64,000 bases of DNA from positions 372,001 through 436,000 of the forward strand of contig NZ_FOWC01000003.1 of NCBI RefSeq assembly GCF_900115345.1. Direction: 5' to 3'. The DNA is from Amycolatopsis rubida (lineage in GTDB: Bacteria; Actinomycetota; Actinomycetes; Mycobacteriales; Pseudonocardiaceae). The notes under the pieces were generated by a model that was given only the letters and a program-made list of their open reading frames with translations, ran no database searches and had not been told where the DNA came from. The translations under genes and the position numbers were made by a program. Shown one piece after another: positions 1 to 11,385 of this stretch (position 1 is the stretch's first letter; every line of letters starts with the position of its first letter).

Positions 1-2059
1 GCACTTCGACTTCTTCCCGCTGACCGTGGACGTCGAGGAGCGGATGTACGCCGCCGGCCGCATCCCGGGCGCGTTCTTCCGCCGCGAGGGCCGCCCGTCG
101 ACCGACGCGATCCTCACCTGCCGCCTGATCGACCGCCCGCTGCGTCCGTCCTTCGCCGACGGCCTGCGCAACGAGATCCAGGTCGTCATCACCGTCCAGA
201 GCCTCAACCCGGACGACCCGTACGACGTGCTGGCGATCAACGCCGCGTCGGCCTCCACCCAGATCGCCGGCCTGCCGTTCTCCGGCCCGGTCGGCGGCGT
301 GCGCGTCGGGCTGATCGAGGGCCAGTGGGTCGCGTTCCCGACCTGGTCGCAGCTGGAGAAGGCCACCTTTAACATGGTGGTCGCGGGACGCATCGTCGGT
401 GACGATGTCGCGATCATGATGGTCGAGGCCGAGGGGACCGAGCACACGCTCGACCTGATCGCCGACGGCGGCACCGCGCCGGACGAGATCACCGTCGCGC
501 AGGGCCTTGAGGCCGCGAAGCCGTTCATCCGCGTGCTGTGCGAGGCGCAGCAGCGGCTGGCCGCCGACGCCGCGAAGCCGACCGGCGAGTTCCCGGTGTA
601 CCCGGCCTACCAGCCGGACATCTACGAGGCCGTCTCCGCGATCGCGTCCGACGAGCTGGCCAAGGCGCTGCAGATCGCCGGCAAGCAGGACCGCGACAAG
701 GCGACCGACGAGGTCAAGGCGGCCGTCCTGGAGAAGCTCGGCCTCGGCGAGGGCGAAGCCTTCGAAGGCCGCGACAAGGAGGTCGGCGGTGCGTTCAAGG
801 CGCTGACCAAGAAGATCATGCGCACCCGCGTCCTCACCGAGAAGATCCGGATGGACGGCCGCGGCCTGACCGACATCCGCCAGCTCTCGGCCGAGGTCGC
901 GGTGATCCCGCGGGCGCACGGTTCGGCGCTGTTCGAGCGCGGCGAGACCCAGATCCTGGGCATCACCACGCTGAACATGCTCCGCATGGAGCAGCAGATC
1001 GACTCGCTCTCCCCGGAGACGCACAAGCGCTACCTGCACCACTACAACTTCCCGCCGTTCTCCACCGGCGAGACCGGCCGCGTCGGTTCGCCGAAGCGGC
1101 GCGAGATCGGCCACGGCATGCTCGCCGAGCGCGCCCTGGTCCCGGTGCTGCCGAAGCGGGACGAGTTCCCCTACGCGATCCGCCAGGTCTCCGAGGCGCT
1201 GGGCTCCAACGGCTCCACCTCGATGGGCTCGGTCTGCGCGTCCACCATGGGCCTGTTCAACGCCGGCGTGCCGCTGAAGGCTCCGGTCGCGGGCATCGCC
1301 ATGGGCCTGGTGTCCGACGAGGTGGACGGCGAGACGCGCTACGTCGCGCTGACCGACATCCTCGGCGCCGAGGACGCGCTGGGCGACATGGACTTCAAGG
1401 TCGCCGGCACGAAGGACATCATCACCGCGCTGCAGCTGGACACCAAGCTGGACGGCATCCCGTCCGAGGTGCTCGCGGCCGCGCTGAAGCAGGCGAAGGA
1501 CGCTCGCCTCGCCATCCTGGAAGTCATCGCCGAGGCGATCGACGGCCCGGACGAGATGAGCCCGTACGCCCCGCGCGTCACGTCGGTGAAGATCCCGGTC
1601 GACAAGATCGGCGAGGTCATCGGGCCGAAGGGCAAGATGATCAACTCGATCACCGAGGAGACCGGCGCCGACATCTCGATCGAGGACGACGGCACGATCT
1701 ACGTGGGCGCGGCCGACGGCCCGTCGGCGGAGGCGGCGATCGGCAAGATCAACGCCATCGCCAACCCGCAGCTGCCGAAGGTCGGCGAGCGCTTCCTGGG
1801 CACCGTGGTGAAGACGGCCGCGTTCGGCGCGTTCGTCTCGCTGCTGCCGGGCAAGGACGGCCTCGTGCACATCTCGAAGCTGGGCAACGGCAAGCGGATC
1901 GCGAAGGTCGAGGACGTGGTGAACGTCGGCGACAAGATCCGCGTCGAGATCGCCGACATCGACAACCGCGGCAAGATCAGCCTGATCGTCGTCAAGGAAG
2001 AAGACGCGAAGCCCGCCGAAGGCGACGCCGCTCCGGCCGAGACCGCCGAAGCCAAGTAA
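1..2059 (+). CDS. pnp: Polyribonucleotide nucleotidyltransferase (PNPase), 5' end outside window
   Basis: PNPase degrades RNA 3' to 5' by phosphorolysis in the cytoplasm; in actinomycetes it can also make RNA tails. The open frame runs from base 2 with no start codon of its own, so the N-terminus is missing; about 685 residues are visible. Seen in order: end of the first RNase PH domain, the all-helical linker, the second RNase PH domain with the [10 protein letters not shown] active-site segment, a KH domain ([12 protein letters not shown], visible residues about 520-580) and an S1 domain ([15 protein letters not shown], about 585-655), ending in an Ala/Glu-rich tail. A 13-bp stem-loop follows the stop codon. 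The downstream M16 peptidase and dapB match the order in mycobacteria. Confidence 0.97.
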   Translation, partial: HFDFFPLTVDVEERMYAAGRIPGAFFRREGRPSTDAILTCRLIDRPLRPSFADGLRNEIQVVITVQSLNPDDPYDVLAINAASASTQIAGLPFSGPVGGVRVGLIEGQWVAFPTWSQLEKATFNMVVAGRIVGDDVAIMMVEAEGTEHTLDLIADGGTAPDEITVAQGLEAAKPFIRVLCEAQQRLAADAAKPTGEFPVYPAYQPDIYEAVSAIASDELAKALQIAGKQDRDKATDEVKAAVLEKLGLGEGEAFEGRDKEVGGAFKALTKKIMRTRVLTEKIRMDGRGLTDIRQLSAEVAVIPRAHGSALFERGETQILGITTLNMLRMEQQIDSLSPETHKRYLHHYNFPPFSTGETGRVGSPKRREIGHGMLAERALVPVLPKRDEFPYAIRQVSEALGSNGSTSMGSVCASTMGLFNAGVPLKAPVAGIAMGLVSDEVDGETRYVALTDILGAEDALGDMDFKVAGTKDIITALQLDTKLDGIPSEVLAAALKQAKDARLAILEVIAEAIDGPDEMSPYAPRVTSVKIPVDKIGEVIGPKGKMINSITEETGADISIEDDGTIYVGAADGPSAEAAIGKINAIANPQLPKVGERFLGTVVKTAAFGAFVSLLPGKDGLVHISKLGNGKRIAKVEDVVNVGDKIRVEIADIDNRGKISLIVVKEEDAKPAEGDAAPAETAEAK

Positions 2060-2079
2060 GGTTCGCCCCGCAGTTCCAT

Positions 2080-2118
2080 CGAGGGCCTCCTGACCCGAAC
2101 CCGGGCAGGAGGCCCTCG
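2080..2118 (+). terminator. Stem-loop after pnp
   Basis: The 13-base arms CGAGGGCCTCCTG (2080-2092) and CAGGAGGCCCTCG (2106-2118) are perfectly complementary around a 13-base loop, 20 bases after the pnp stop codon. There is no T-tract, as is common for actinomycete terminators. It could instead protect the pnp mRNA end. Confidence 0.6.
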
Positions 2119-2183
2119 CTGCGACCCAGCCCGCCCCGGCGCTTCGCCGCTCACCCAAGCGAACCGCGGGATCGCCGACTTGA

Positions 2184-4792
<2,609 letters not shown>

Positions 4793-4804
4793 CGCTGGAC
4801 AAAG

Positions 4805-4859
4805 GTCCGTGAGGGGAACTCTGCGGGAAGCAGATTCCCGCAGGGTTCCCCTCACGGAC
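4805..4859. terminator. 25-bp-arm inverted repeat between convergent genes
   Basis: The arms (4805-4829 and 4835-4859) pair over 25 bases with one mismatch (T4820/G4844), leaving a 5-base loop. It starts GTCCGTGAGGGGAAC and ends with the reverse complement. It sits between two convergent genes, so it probably terminates both transcripts. A related copy lies at 39591-39638, so it belongs to a dispersed family. Confidence 0.75.
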
Positions 4860-4869
4860 TTCTAGCCGG

Positions 4870-5385
4870 TTACTGCAGCCAGCCGGCGAACATCGCGGGC
4901 GAAGCCGCCAGCAGACTGAACCGCACCCATCGCCCGGCCAGCCCCGCGGCGAGGAATGTCGACAGCCGCATCCGGACCATCCCGGCGAGCACGCTCGTCG
5001 CCATGAACGGCGGCAGCCCGACGAGCGAGCTGACCCCGTAGGTGCCGGTCATCCAGTGCGGATGGCGCTGGCAGCGTTCGCGCAGCGCCTCGATCTTGCC
5101 TCGGATCACCTTGGTGCGCAGCTGCCAGCGGACCCGCCGCGGCGTCAGCGGGCGTTCGCGGTGCAGCCGGTCGTGCAGGAACTTCGGGAGCCGGATCGAG
5201 CCGCGCGCGGCCAGGTAGTACAGCAGTTTCCCGGCGATCTGCCCGGCCGCGACCGCGCCGCCGAGCCACAGCCAGTGCACGCTGTGCTGGCTCGCGCAGA
5301 GGCCGATGACGAAGAGCTCGGCATTGACCAGCGGCACGATCGCCGAGCCGAAGGCGACGCCGAGGGTGATGAGCACCCATCCCAT
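4870..5385 (-). CDS. VTT/DedA-like small integral membrane protein
   Basis: The 171-residue protein opens with a hydrophobic stretch (MGWVLITLGVAFGSAIVPLV) followed by NAELFVIGL. It has a GQIAGKLLYYLAARG segment typical of SNARE-associated (VTT) proteins, a basic cytosolic middle, and a second hydrophobic half with GVSSLVGLPPFMATSVLAG. DedA-like proteins are proposed lipid scramblases or proton-linked membrane homeostasis proteins; that role is inferred from family only. It is convergent with the preceding operon and divergent from the GtrA-like gene. Family assignment is from pattern and could be wrong at subfamily level. Confidence 0.75.
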   Translation of the reverse strand: MGWVLITLGVAFGSAIVPLVNAELFVIGLCASQHSVHWLWLGGAVAAGQIAGKLLYYLAARGSIRLPKFLHDRLHRERPLTPRRVRWQLRTKVIRGKIEALRERCQRHPHWMTGTYGVSSLVGLPPFMATSVLAGMVRMRLSTFLAAGLAGRWVRFSLLAASPAMFAGWLQ

Positions 5386-5537
5386 TGCGTCACCCCCTCC
5401 GTGTCCGTGCTCACTCCAAGCTATCAGCCATCACGAAAAGATCACGGGGGTTAACCCCACTCTTTTCCCTGGCGCCAACCCCAGAAGATCACCTGGCCGA
5501 CCGGTCTCGGACACCTTCTGCTGCCACTCTCGAACCC

Positions 5538-6014
5538 GTGCCCGAGGTGCCGATCGCCGACCGTTTCGCCGGGCTGTGCGCCGCCGTCGTGCGCGTGCTG
5601 CCGTTCGGCTTGTCCCGGATCGTCGCGCCGAGTTTCCTCGGTTTCGCGGTGATCAACGGCTTCACCTTCGGCGTCGATCTAGTGCTGCTGACGGTGTTCC
5701 ACGGCGGGCTCAAGTGGCCGGTGTGGCTGTCGATCAGCGTCGCGTACCTGGTCGCGTTCGGGCTGAGTTTCGTGCTCAACCGCGCGCTCAACTTCCGTTC
5801 GCACGCGCCGGTGGGCCGCCAGGCGGTGCTGTACGTGGCGGCGATCGCGGTGAACTACGTGGTGTTCCTGCTCGGGCTAGGCGCCGGATTGGCCGCGCTG
5901 GGCGTCGAGTACCACCTGTCGCGGCTGATCGCCGGGGCGGGCGAGGGCGTGTTCATGTACTCGGTGATGCGCTGGGTGGTGTTCGCGAAGCGCGAAGAGC
6001 CGGTCAGTGTGTGA
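5538..6014 (+). CDS. GtrA-like membrane protein
   Basis: GtrA-family proteins are small four-helix membrane proteins proposed to flip polyprenyl-linked sugars. About 158 residues from the GTG at 5538, with segments FLGFAVINGFTFGVDLVLL, VWLSISVAYLVAFGLSFVL, the family-typical LNRALNFRS turn, then two more hydrophobic helices, ending MRWVVFAKREE. An in-frame open stretch extends to 5385, but it is Arg/Ser/Pro-rich and does not look like this protein, so the later GTG is preferred; the start remains uncertain. The 3' end overlaps the convergent GNAT gene by 11 bases. Confidence 0.8.
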   Translation: MPEVPIADRFAGLCAAVVRVLPFGLSRIVAPSFLGFAVINGFTFGVDLVLLTVFHGGLKWPVWLSISVAYLVAFGLSFVLNRALNFRSHAPVGRQAVLYVAAIAVNYVVFLLGLGAGLAALGVEYHLSRLIAGAGEGVFMYSVMRWVVFAKREEPVSV

Positions 6015-6558
6015 GTTCTAGTTCCAGTGTGCCGGTGAGCCGGACCTCGCGCAGCGTGCCGCGGCCGGTGTCGAGGGTGCGGACGGTGCCGTCGGGGGAC
6101 CAGCCGGCGCGACGGTAGAAGCCGAGGGTCGCGTGGTCGGACTGCGCGACCCAGGTGATGCCGCGGCTGAGCCCGTTCGCGCGCAGGTCGGCGGCGGCGG
6201 TCGCGAGCAGTCGCCCCGCGTGCCCGCGACGGCCCCAGCGCGGCTCGACCACCAGCGACGCGATCAGGCCGGGAGCGTCCTCGGGCGCGGACCCGTCGGC
6301 CGCGGCGGCTTCGTCCCGCGGGGCCGGGCCCGCGACGCAGTAGCCGACCGTGAACGAGCCCTCGGCGGCCAGGTAGACGCGGGAATCGGGGTACTCGATC
6401 GTCTCCGCCCAGGTGCCTTCGAGGTCGGCCCGGTCGAGGTCGTCGATGGCTTCGTCGCCCAGCAGACCGGCGTAGGCGGCCCGCCAGGTCAGCCGCTGGA
6501 TGCGGGCGATCTCCGCGGCGTCGGACGGGTTCGCGGGACGGACTTCGGCGGCACTCAC
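6004..6558 (-). CDS. GNAT-family N-acetyltransferase
   Basis: The 184-residue protein has the GNAT fold signatures: an N-terminal RPANPSDAAEIARIQRLTW strand-helix, a central LIASLVVEPRWGRRG strand with the acetyl-CoA loop (RRGHAGRLL), and a C-terminal FYRRAGWSPDG motif. The acceptor is unknown. The GTG start at 6558 is the first in the frame. Its 3' end overlaps the convergent GtrA-like gene. Confidence 0.85.
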   Translation of the reverse strand: MSAAEVRPANPSDAAEIARIQRLTWRAAYAGLLGDEAIDDLDRADLEGTWAETIEYPDSRVYLAAEGSFTVGYCVAGPAPRDEAAAADGSAPEDAPGLIASLVVEPRWGRRGHAGRLLATAAADLRANGLSRGITWVAQSDHATLGFYRRAGWSPDGTVRTLDTGRGTLREVRLTGTLELELTH

Positions 6559-6608
6559 GCGGGCAATGTACCGAAACTGTCGGGGGTGGCTGGCACCATG
6601 GCGGGATC

Positions 6609-7823
6609 ATGCAGACGATCAGCCTTTCCGCCGCCCGCCGCACCGCTCTGGCCGCGCAGGGGTTCGCCGACCCCCGGCCCTCCGCCGACCCGACCCGGCG
6701 GCACCTCGCCAAGGTGTTGTCCCGGGTCCAGTTGCTGCAGCTGGACTCGGTCAACGTCGCCGTGCGCGCGCACTACATGCCGCTGTTCTCGCGCCTGGGC
6801 GCGTACGACCCGGCGCTGGTCGACGACGCCGCGTGGAGCCACCGCGCACGGCGGCCGCGGCTGCTGGTCGAGTCGTGGGCGCACGAGGCCAGCCTGCTGC
6901 CGGTCGAAGACTGGCCGCTGCTGCGGTCCGGGGCCAAGCGGGACGGCTGGTGGCGGAACTACACCCGGGTGGTCGACACGGTGCCCGGCCTGCTCGACGA
7001 CGTGCTGGCGGTGGTGAAAGAACACGGTCCGATCGGCGCCGGGGCGATCGAGAAAGCACTGGAGAGCGAGGCGGTCCGGCGCGGGCCGGGTGCGTGGTGG
7101 GAACGCTCGGTGGTGAAGAAGGCGTGCGAGTACCTGTTCGGCGTCGGCCAGCTGAGCACGGGAACGCGGCGGTCTTTCGAGCGGCTGTACGACCTGACGG
7201 AGCGAGTCGTGCCGCCGGAGGTGCTGTCCCGCAAGGTTTCCGCGGAGGAAGGCGCCCGCGGCCTGATCGACCGCTCGGCACGGGCACTGGGCGTGGCAAC
7301 GGAAACCGATCTGCGCGACTACTACCGCCTTGGCCCGGCCGTCTCCCGGCAGGCTGTTCAGGAGCTGGTCGAGGAAGGCGTCCTGGAGCCAGTCCAGGTG
7401 GACGATTGGCGCGCGGTCGCCTACCGGCACGCCGAAGCGCGGACGCCGCGGGCAGTGTCCGGACGGGCTTTGCTGTGCCCGTTCGATCCGCTGATCTGGG
7501 AACGCGCGCGGACCGAGCGGTTGTTCGGTTTCCGGTACCGCATCGAGATTTACGTCCCGGAAGCCAAGCGGGTGCACGGGTATTACGTGTTCCCGTTCCT
7601 GCTGGACGGGGCGCTGTCGGCAAGGGTGGACCTGAAGTCCGACCGGGCGGCCGGGGTGTTGCGGGTGCAGGGTGCGTTCGCCGAGCCCGGCGTCGACCAG
7701 CCGCGGGTGGCGGCGGAGCTGGCCGGGGAACTGCGGACGATGGCGGAATGGCAGGGGCTGGGCGGCGTCGTGGTGGGGGAGCGAGGTGATCTGGCCCGGG
7801 CGTTGCGGCGTGCGGTGAAGTGA
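6609..7823 (+). CDS. YcaQ/AlkZ-type winged-helix DNA glycosylase
   Basis: The 404-residue protein belongs to the winged-helix HTH_42 family whose members unhook interstrand crosslinks and remove bulky alkylated bases. The N-terminal LSRVQLLQLDSVNV segment contains Gln44-Leu45-Asp46, matching the QxD catalytic motif of the YcaQ (AlkX) branch rather than the QxQ of the self-resistance AlkZ branch. Family-typical segments such as FDPLIWERARTERLFGFRY and a C-terminal YYVFPFLL...VDLKSDR region follow. It stands alone, divergent from the GNAT gene. No biosynthetic gene cluster is visible beside it, so a housekeeping repair role fits best. Confidence 0.88.
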   Translation: MQTISLSAARRTALAAQGFADPRPSADPTRRHLAKVLSRVQLLQLDSVNVAVRAHYMPLFSRLGAYDPALVDDAAWSHRARRPRLLVESWAHEASLLPVEDWPLLRSGAKRDGWWRNYTRVVDTVPGLLDDVLAVVKEHGPIGAGAIEKALESEAVRRGPGAWWERSVVKKACEYLFGVGQLSTGTRRSFERLYDLTERVVPPEVLSRKVSAEEGARGLIDRSARALGVATETDLRDYYRLGPAVSRQAVQELVEEGVLEPVQVDDWRAVAYRHAEARTPRAVSGRALLCPFDPLIWERARTERLFGFRYRIEIYVPEAKRVHGYYVFPFLLDGALSARVDLKSDRAAGVLRVQGAFAEPGVDQPRVAAELAGELRTMAEWQGLGGVVVGERGDLARALRRAVK

Positions 7824-7831
7824 GCGGGGCT

Positions 7832-7873
7832 CGTGAGTGCTGGTGCCGGTTAGGACCGGCGTCGCCACTCACG
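7832..7873. repeat. Dispersed 42-bp palindrome, family A copy 1
   Basis: Nineteen-base arms (7832-7850 and 7855-7873) with three mismatches surround a TAGG loop; the outer part reads CGTGAGTG/CACTCACG and the inner part TGCCGGT/ACCGGC. It starts 8 bases after the stop of the glycosylase gene and could act as a terminator. The next copy is 66 bases further on. Confidence 0.8.
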
Positions 7874-7939
7874 ACGTCTCGCGCGCTCGGGGCCGCGCTG
7901 ACTGGGGTGACGGCGTCGGCGGCGTGGCAGCCGGGGCGT

Positions 7940-7981
7940 CGTGAGTGCCTGTGCCGGTTAGAACCGGCATCGCCACTCACG
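7940..7981. repeat. Dispersed 42-bp palindrome, family A copy 2
   Basis: Arms 7940-7958 and 7963-7981 are 19 bases each with a TAGA loop, the same architecture as copy 1: CGTGAGTG outer ends and TGCCGGT-TAGA-ACCGGCA core. Copies 1 and 2 lie in the same orientation 108 bases apart. Confidence 0.8.
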
Positions 7982-8085
7982 ACGCACGCGGGGGCGTTGA
8001 GGGGTTCGGCGCGTGGGGAAGTCGTTGCGGCGGCTGTGATTTGGCGTGCGGGAAATCCGCGCCGAGACGACTTGCTATGGCGCAC

Positions 8086-8133
8086 AGCGGCTTCCCAGCT
8101 ACCGCACGAAGCGGCTTCCCGGCCACCGCACGA
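8086..8133. repeat. 24-bp direct repeat, two copies
   Basis: Unit AGCGGCTTCCC plus 13 bases occurs at 8086-8109 and 8110-8133, differing at two positions (CAGCTA versus CGGCCA), and the first five bases recur at 8134. It is non-coding as far as can be seen. Confidence 0.6.
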
Positions 8134-8256
8134 AGCGGCGGGCCACCCGGAATTCCCGGTGCGGCCCGCCGCCTCCCCCTTGCATCCGTCTGCTCGGCGC
8201 ACCCGGGGTAGCGGAGTAACGGGTGTGCAGGCCGGAGCAGACGGGATGGTCCCGCG

Positions 8257-9567
8257 TCAGCCGGCCGCGCGGGTGACCACCGCGTTGCCGGTTCCGGTGC
8301 GGGCGCGGACTTTCAGCGCGACCGCGTCCTCCGGCGGCGTGTCCGAGACGGCCAGCTCGCTCGAAACCCGCCCGGCCGCCGACGCCAGTTCCACTTCCGC
8401 CCGCACCCCGCTGCGGATGCCGACTCGCACCTCGCCCGAGCCGGTGATCAGTTCGAGCGAGCCGGACGCCGCGTCGGCCACCGACAGGTCGCCGCTGCCG
8501 GTGCGGGCCATCACGTCGCCCTCGACCGCGCCCAGCCAGACGTTTCCGGTGCCGGTGCCGAGCGTCGCCGGTCCGGCGATCGACGCCGCTTCGACCGAAC
8601 CGCTTCCGCTCCGCAACTGAAGTCCGGCCAGGGTCGGGCCGAGTTTCACGGCTCCGGTGCCGGTCCGGATGGTGGCCGCGCCGTCCGCGCGTTCCAGCGA
8701 CACTTCCCCGGATCCGGTGAGGATGTCCGCGCGGCCCGCGGCACCGGTCACCGCGACGTCTGCCGAACCCGCGCGCACTTCGAGATGCGACCCGGCCGGC
8801 GCGTGCACCGTCACCGCCACCGGAACATTCCGCAGCTGCCACGCCTTCGCCGCCCGCACGACGACCCGGTTGCCGGTCTTCTCGATCCGCGCCTGACGCA
8901 CCGCGTCGGCGACCGAGAACTCCGGCACGCCGCCGAACTGGTCCCCGAACTTCTCGCCGACCCACGACAGCAGGCTGCTGACCCCGTTCACCCACGACGG
9001 CTGTTCGCCCGCGTCGTGCTGCAGCCGCACCGTCACCCCGGACTCCCGCCCGAGCACGACCTCGACCCGCCCGATCGTGACGCCCAGGTCCAGTTCGACC
9101 GGACCGTCCGCCGCGAAGTCCTGCAGCCGCACGTACGGACCCGGTTCCGCGGAATCCGAACCGCTGCTTGCCGAAGCGCTGGAGCGGGCCGCCGAGCTGT
9201 CCGAAGCGGACTCGGCGCCGACGGATCCAGCCTCACTGCCTGCCTCGCTCGACGCGGACGCGGTCCCCGAGGGACCTCCGCCGTGCCTGGTGCCCGCTGG
9301 CGCGGCATCCGCTCCCGCGGAGGTTTCGCTTGCCGCAGCATCCGCTCCCGCGGGGGTTCCGCTTGCCGCAGCGTCCGCTCCGGCGGGGGTTTCGCTTGCC
9401 GCGGCATCCGCTCCCGCAGGGGTTCCGCTTGCCGCGGCATCCGCTCCGGCGGAGGTTCCGTCCGCCACGGCCCCTGCGTCCGCCCCGCCCGCGCCTTCCG
9501 TCCCGAAGCCAGCTTCCCCAACCCGGCCTTCGGTGTTCTTCCCCTGGTCTTCCCGGTTTTCGCCCAT
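8257..9567 (-). CDS. DUF4097-type beta-repeat protein with repetitive Ala-rich N-terminus
   Basis: The 436-residue protein has two parts. Residues about 30-145 are low complexity (Ala, Gly, Ser, Asp), including 11-residue repeats of the type GTPAGADAAAS. From about residue 145 the sequence has the short beta-strand repeats of the DUF4097/DUF4098 adhesin-like family, with recurrent GSG(D/E)V and RTGTG turns spaced about 20 residues apart. There is no signal peptide, so it is probably cytoplasmic or exposed on the inner membrane face. A strong AGGAGGGGG site precedes the ATG. It lies 14 bases after the ribbon-helix-helix gene on the same strand, so the two form one operon. Function is unknown. 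Confidence 0.82.
   Translation of the reverse strand: MGENREDQGKNTEGRVGEAGFGTEGAGGADAGAVADGTSAGADAAASGTPAGADAAASETPAGADAAASGTPAGADAAASETSAGADAAPAGTRHGGGPSGTASASSEAGSEAGSVGAESASDSSAARSSASASSGSDSAEPGPYVRLQDFAADGPVELDLGVTIGRVEVVLGRESGVTVRLQHDAGEQPSWVNGVSSLLSWVGEKFGDQFGGVPEFSVADAVRQARIEKTGNRVVVRAAKAWQLRNVPVAVTVHAPAGSHLEVRAGSADVAVTGAAGRADILTGSGEVSLERADGAATIRTGTGAVKLGPTLAGLQLRSGSGSVEAASIAGPATLGTGTGNVWLGAVEGDVMARTGSGDLSVADAASGSLELITGSGEVRVGIRSGVRAEVELASAAGRVSSELAVSDTPPEDAVALKVRARTGTGNAVVTRAAG
9302..9460. repeat. 33-bp tandem repeat inside the DUF4097 gene
   Basis: Four full 33-bp units start at 9317, 9350, 9383 and 9416, with partial units at both ends. Each encodes 11 residues, (G/E)T(P/S)AGADAAAS. 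Units differ at a few positions, with alternate units most alike, suggesting expansion from a two-unit block. Copy number may vary between strains. Confidence 0.9.
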
Positions 9568-9581
9568 GGTGGTGCCCCCTC

Positions 9582-10100
9582 CTAGCCTTCGACCCAGCCG
9601 TGCAGCTTGGTCTCGGTGTGGCCCCCGCCGCTGCCGCTGTCCTGCCAGCGCTGGTGCCGTTGCTGGTGCTGCTGCGCCTGGCCGAGCGCCCCCTGCACGG
9701 CCTGCGCCACGAACGTGTTCAGCGAAACCCCTTGCGCGGCCGCTGCCTGCTCGGCCTGGCCCTTGATCTGCTCGACCAGCCGCAACGTGATCCGCGAGAT
9801 GTCGCCGCCGTCGATCGGAGGGACCGGCGGCGGGGGAGGCGCGGACGAAGAACGGTCCTCGCCGCCGGTCACGACCACGCGCACGTCCCGGCCGTCGAGC
9901 CGGACGTCCACGACCTGGCCGGGCAGTGCGGCGGTCACCTCGGCCGCCAGGTCGGCCAGCGCGTTCATCAGCGTGAGCCGGACTGCCGGTTCCAGAGCAG
10001 ACGACAGCAGTGCGGCCGCCCGCCGGGTCTGCTCGTCCCCGGCGGAGGCCGTGTTCGCGAGGTCTTCGCGAAGGTTCGCGATATACGGCGTCAAGTCCAT
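9582..10100 (-). CDS. HicB-like ribbon-helix-helix protein
   Basis: The 172-residue protein has an N-terminal helical region (residues about 1-75), a Pro-rich linker (PPPPPVPPIDGG) and a C-terminal SRITLRLVEQIKGQAEQAAA segment plus GVSLNTFVAQAVQGAL. The last part fits a ribbon-helix-helix DNA-binding fold as in HicB or Arc: one strand carrying alternating polar residues, then two helices. It ends in a Gln/His-rich tail. No HicA toxin is next to it; its partner in the operon is the DUF4097 protein. It diverges from thyX across a region dense in TGAC/GTCA palindromes, a likely autoregulatory operator. Confidence 0.78.
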   Translation of the reverse strand: MDLTPYIANLREDLANTASAGDEQTRRAAALLSSALEPAVRLTLMNALADLAAEVTAALPGQVVDVRLDGRDVRVVVTGGEDRSSSAPPPPPVPPIDGGDISRITLRLVEQIKGQAEQAAAAQGVSLNTFVAQAVQGALGQAQQHQQRHQRWQDSGSGGGHTETKLHGWVEG

Positions 10101-10157
10101 GACATCACTATGGCGTCACCGGTGACGTCACGTCAAGGCACGGTGATGTCACCGGTG
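10100..10157. promoter_or_regulatory. Palindrome-rich control region between the RHH gene and thyX
   Basis: Within 58 bases there are GTCACCGGTGAC (10115-10126, perfect palindrome), TGACGTCA (10123-10130, perfect), GTCACCGGTG (10148-10157), and an inverted pair TGACATCAC (10100-10108) with GTGATGTCA (10143-10151). Ribbon-helix-helix repressors usually bind short inverted repeats next to their own start codon, which this overlaps. It may also affect thyX, which starts at 10203. Confidence 0.65.
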
Positions 10158-10202
10158 CTGCCGGGTTAGGCTGGCGGAGCCGACATGAGGGGAGCGAGAC
10201 CG

Positions 10203-10943
10203 GTGCCGCCCAAGGTGCAGCTGATCGCGAAAACCGAGTTCTTCCCGCCCGAGGACGTGCCCTGGTCCACTGACGCCGACGGAGGCGAGGCGCTCGCCGA
10301 GTTCGCCGGGCGCGCCTGCTACCAGTCCTGGGAGAAGCCGAATCCCGCGACCGCGACCAACGCCGGGTACCTTGAGCACGTCATCGACGTCGGCCATCTG
10401 GCCGTGCTGGAGCACGGATCGGTCACCTTCTACCTGTCCGGGATCTCCCGCTCGCTGACCCATGAGCTGATCCGGCACCGGCATTTCTCCTACTCCCAGC
10501 TGTCCCGGCGCTACGTTCCCGAGCGCGACGCGGAGTTCGTCGAGCCGGACGTCATCGCCGAAGACCCGGTGCTGCACGAGAAATTCGTCAAGGCCACGCA
10601 GGCGAGCGCGGCCGCGTACGACGAGCTGCTCGCCGGGCTGGAGGAGAAGTTCGCGGACACGCCCAGCGCCACCCTGCGCCGCAAGCAAGCCCGCCAGGCG
10701 GCCCGCGCCGTGTTGCCGAACGCGACCGAGACCCGCATCGTCGTCACCGGCAACTACCGCGCCTGGCGGCATTTCATCGCGATGCGCGCCACCGAGCACG
10801 CGGACGTCGAGATCCGTTCGCTGGCCATCGAATGCCTGCGGCAGTTGCACAAGGCGGCGGCCAACGTGTTCGCCGACTTCACGATTTCGACCCTGCCCGA
10901 CGGCACCGAGATCGCGTCGAGCCCGAAAGTGCTGGAAGGCTGA
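10203..10943 (+). CDS. thyX: FAD-dependent thymidylate synthase
   Basis: ThyX makes dTMP from dUMP using methylene-tetrahydrofolate and NADPH through a flavin. The signature RHRx7S is present as [11 protein letters not shown], followed by [11 protein letters not shown]. The protein has 246 residues from the GTG at 10203, which has AGGGGAGCGAG 5-15 bases upstream; an in-frame ATG at 10185 lacks such a site. [21 protein letters not shown] aligns with the usual N-terminus. As in mycobacteria it precedes dapA and rnj, but here four other genes intervene. Confidence 0.96.
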   Translation: MPPKVQLIAKTEFFPPEDVPWSTDADGGEALAEFAGRACYQSWEKPNPATATNAGYLEHVIDVGHLAVLEHGSVTFYLSGISRSLTHELIRHRHFSYSQLSRRYVPERDAEFVEPDVIAEDPVLHEKFVKATQASAAAYDELLAGLEEKFADTPSATLRRKQARQAARAVLPNATETRIVVTGNYRAWRHFIAMRATEHADVEIRSLAIECLRQLHKAAANVFADFTISTLPDGTEIASSPKVLEG

Positions 10944-10953
10944 CAACGCACTG

Positions 10954-11352
10954 ATGAAACACCTGACGATCGACCTCCGTCCCGCCCCGTTCTCGGTCGT
11001 GCGGCTGCCCGCCGACGCCGCCGTTCCCGCGGAGCTGCTCGAACCCGGCGAGCCCGCGCTCGTCTCGGTCACCCGCACGCCCGACGAGCTGTCGGTGATC
11101 TGCCCGACCGGCCGCGAGCCCGAGGGCGGCACCGTCGAGGACGGCTGGCGGCTGTTCACCGTGCGCGGGCCGCTGGCATTCACTCTCACCGGCATCATTT
11201 CCGCGCTCGCCTCGGAGCTGGCGGCGGCGGGCGTCGCGCTGTTCTCGCTGTCCACCTTCGACACCGACCACATCCTGGTGCGCTCGGACGACCTCGACCG
11301 CGCGGTGGCGGCGTTCCGCGAAGCCGGTCACGAAGTGCTCTTGCCTGCCTGA
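10954..11352 (+). CDS. ACT-domain protein
   Basis: The 132-residue protein begins with MKHLTIDLRPAPFSVVRLP and has the tandem ACT-like layout of small CASTOR-related proteins: an N-terminal strand-helix unit, then WRLFTVRGPLAFTLTGIISALASELAAAGVALFSLSTFDTDHILV, in which the ligand-sensing loop is expected, and a final helix-strand (AVAAFREAGHEVLL). Such domains usually bind amino acids as regulatory ligands. It starts 10 bases after thyX and is probably cotranscribed. The ligand is unknown. Confidence 0.82.
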   Translation: MKHLTIDLRPAPFSVVRLPADAAVPAELLEPGEPALVSVTRTPDELSVICPTGREPEGGTVEDGWRLFTVRGPLAFTLTGIISALASELAAAGVALFSLSTFDTDHILVRSDDLDRAVAAFREAGHEVLLPA

Positions 11353-11385
11353 CCGTCCGCAGGAGTGGCGTGGTGCAGCACACCC

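Larger units (their letters stand above)
7824..8256. other. Intergenic stretch with repeats, no credible gene
   Basis: These 433 bases between converging genes hold two copies of a 42-bp palindrome and a 24-bp direct repeat, described separately. Open frames cross it on both strands, but they are rich in Arg, Pro and Ser and show no recognisable domain. I see no gene. Confidence 0.6.
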
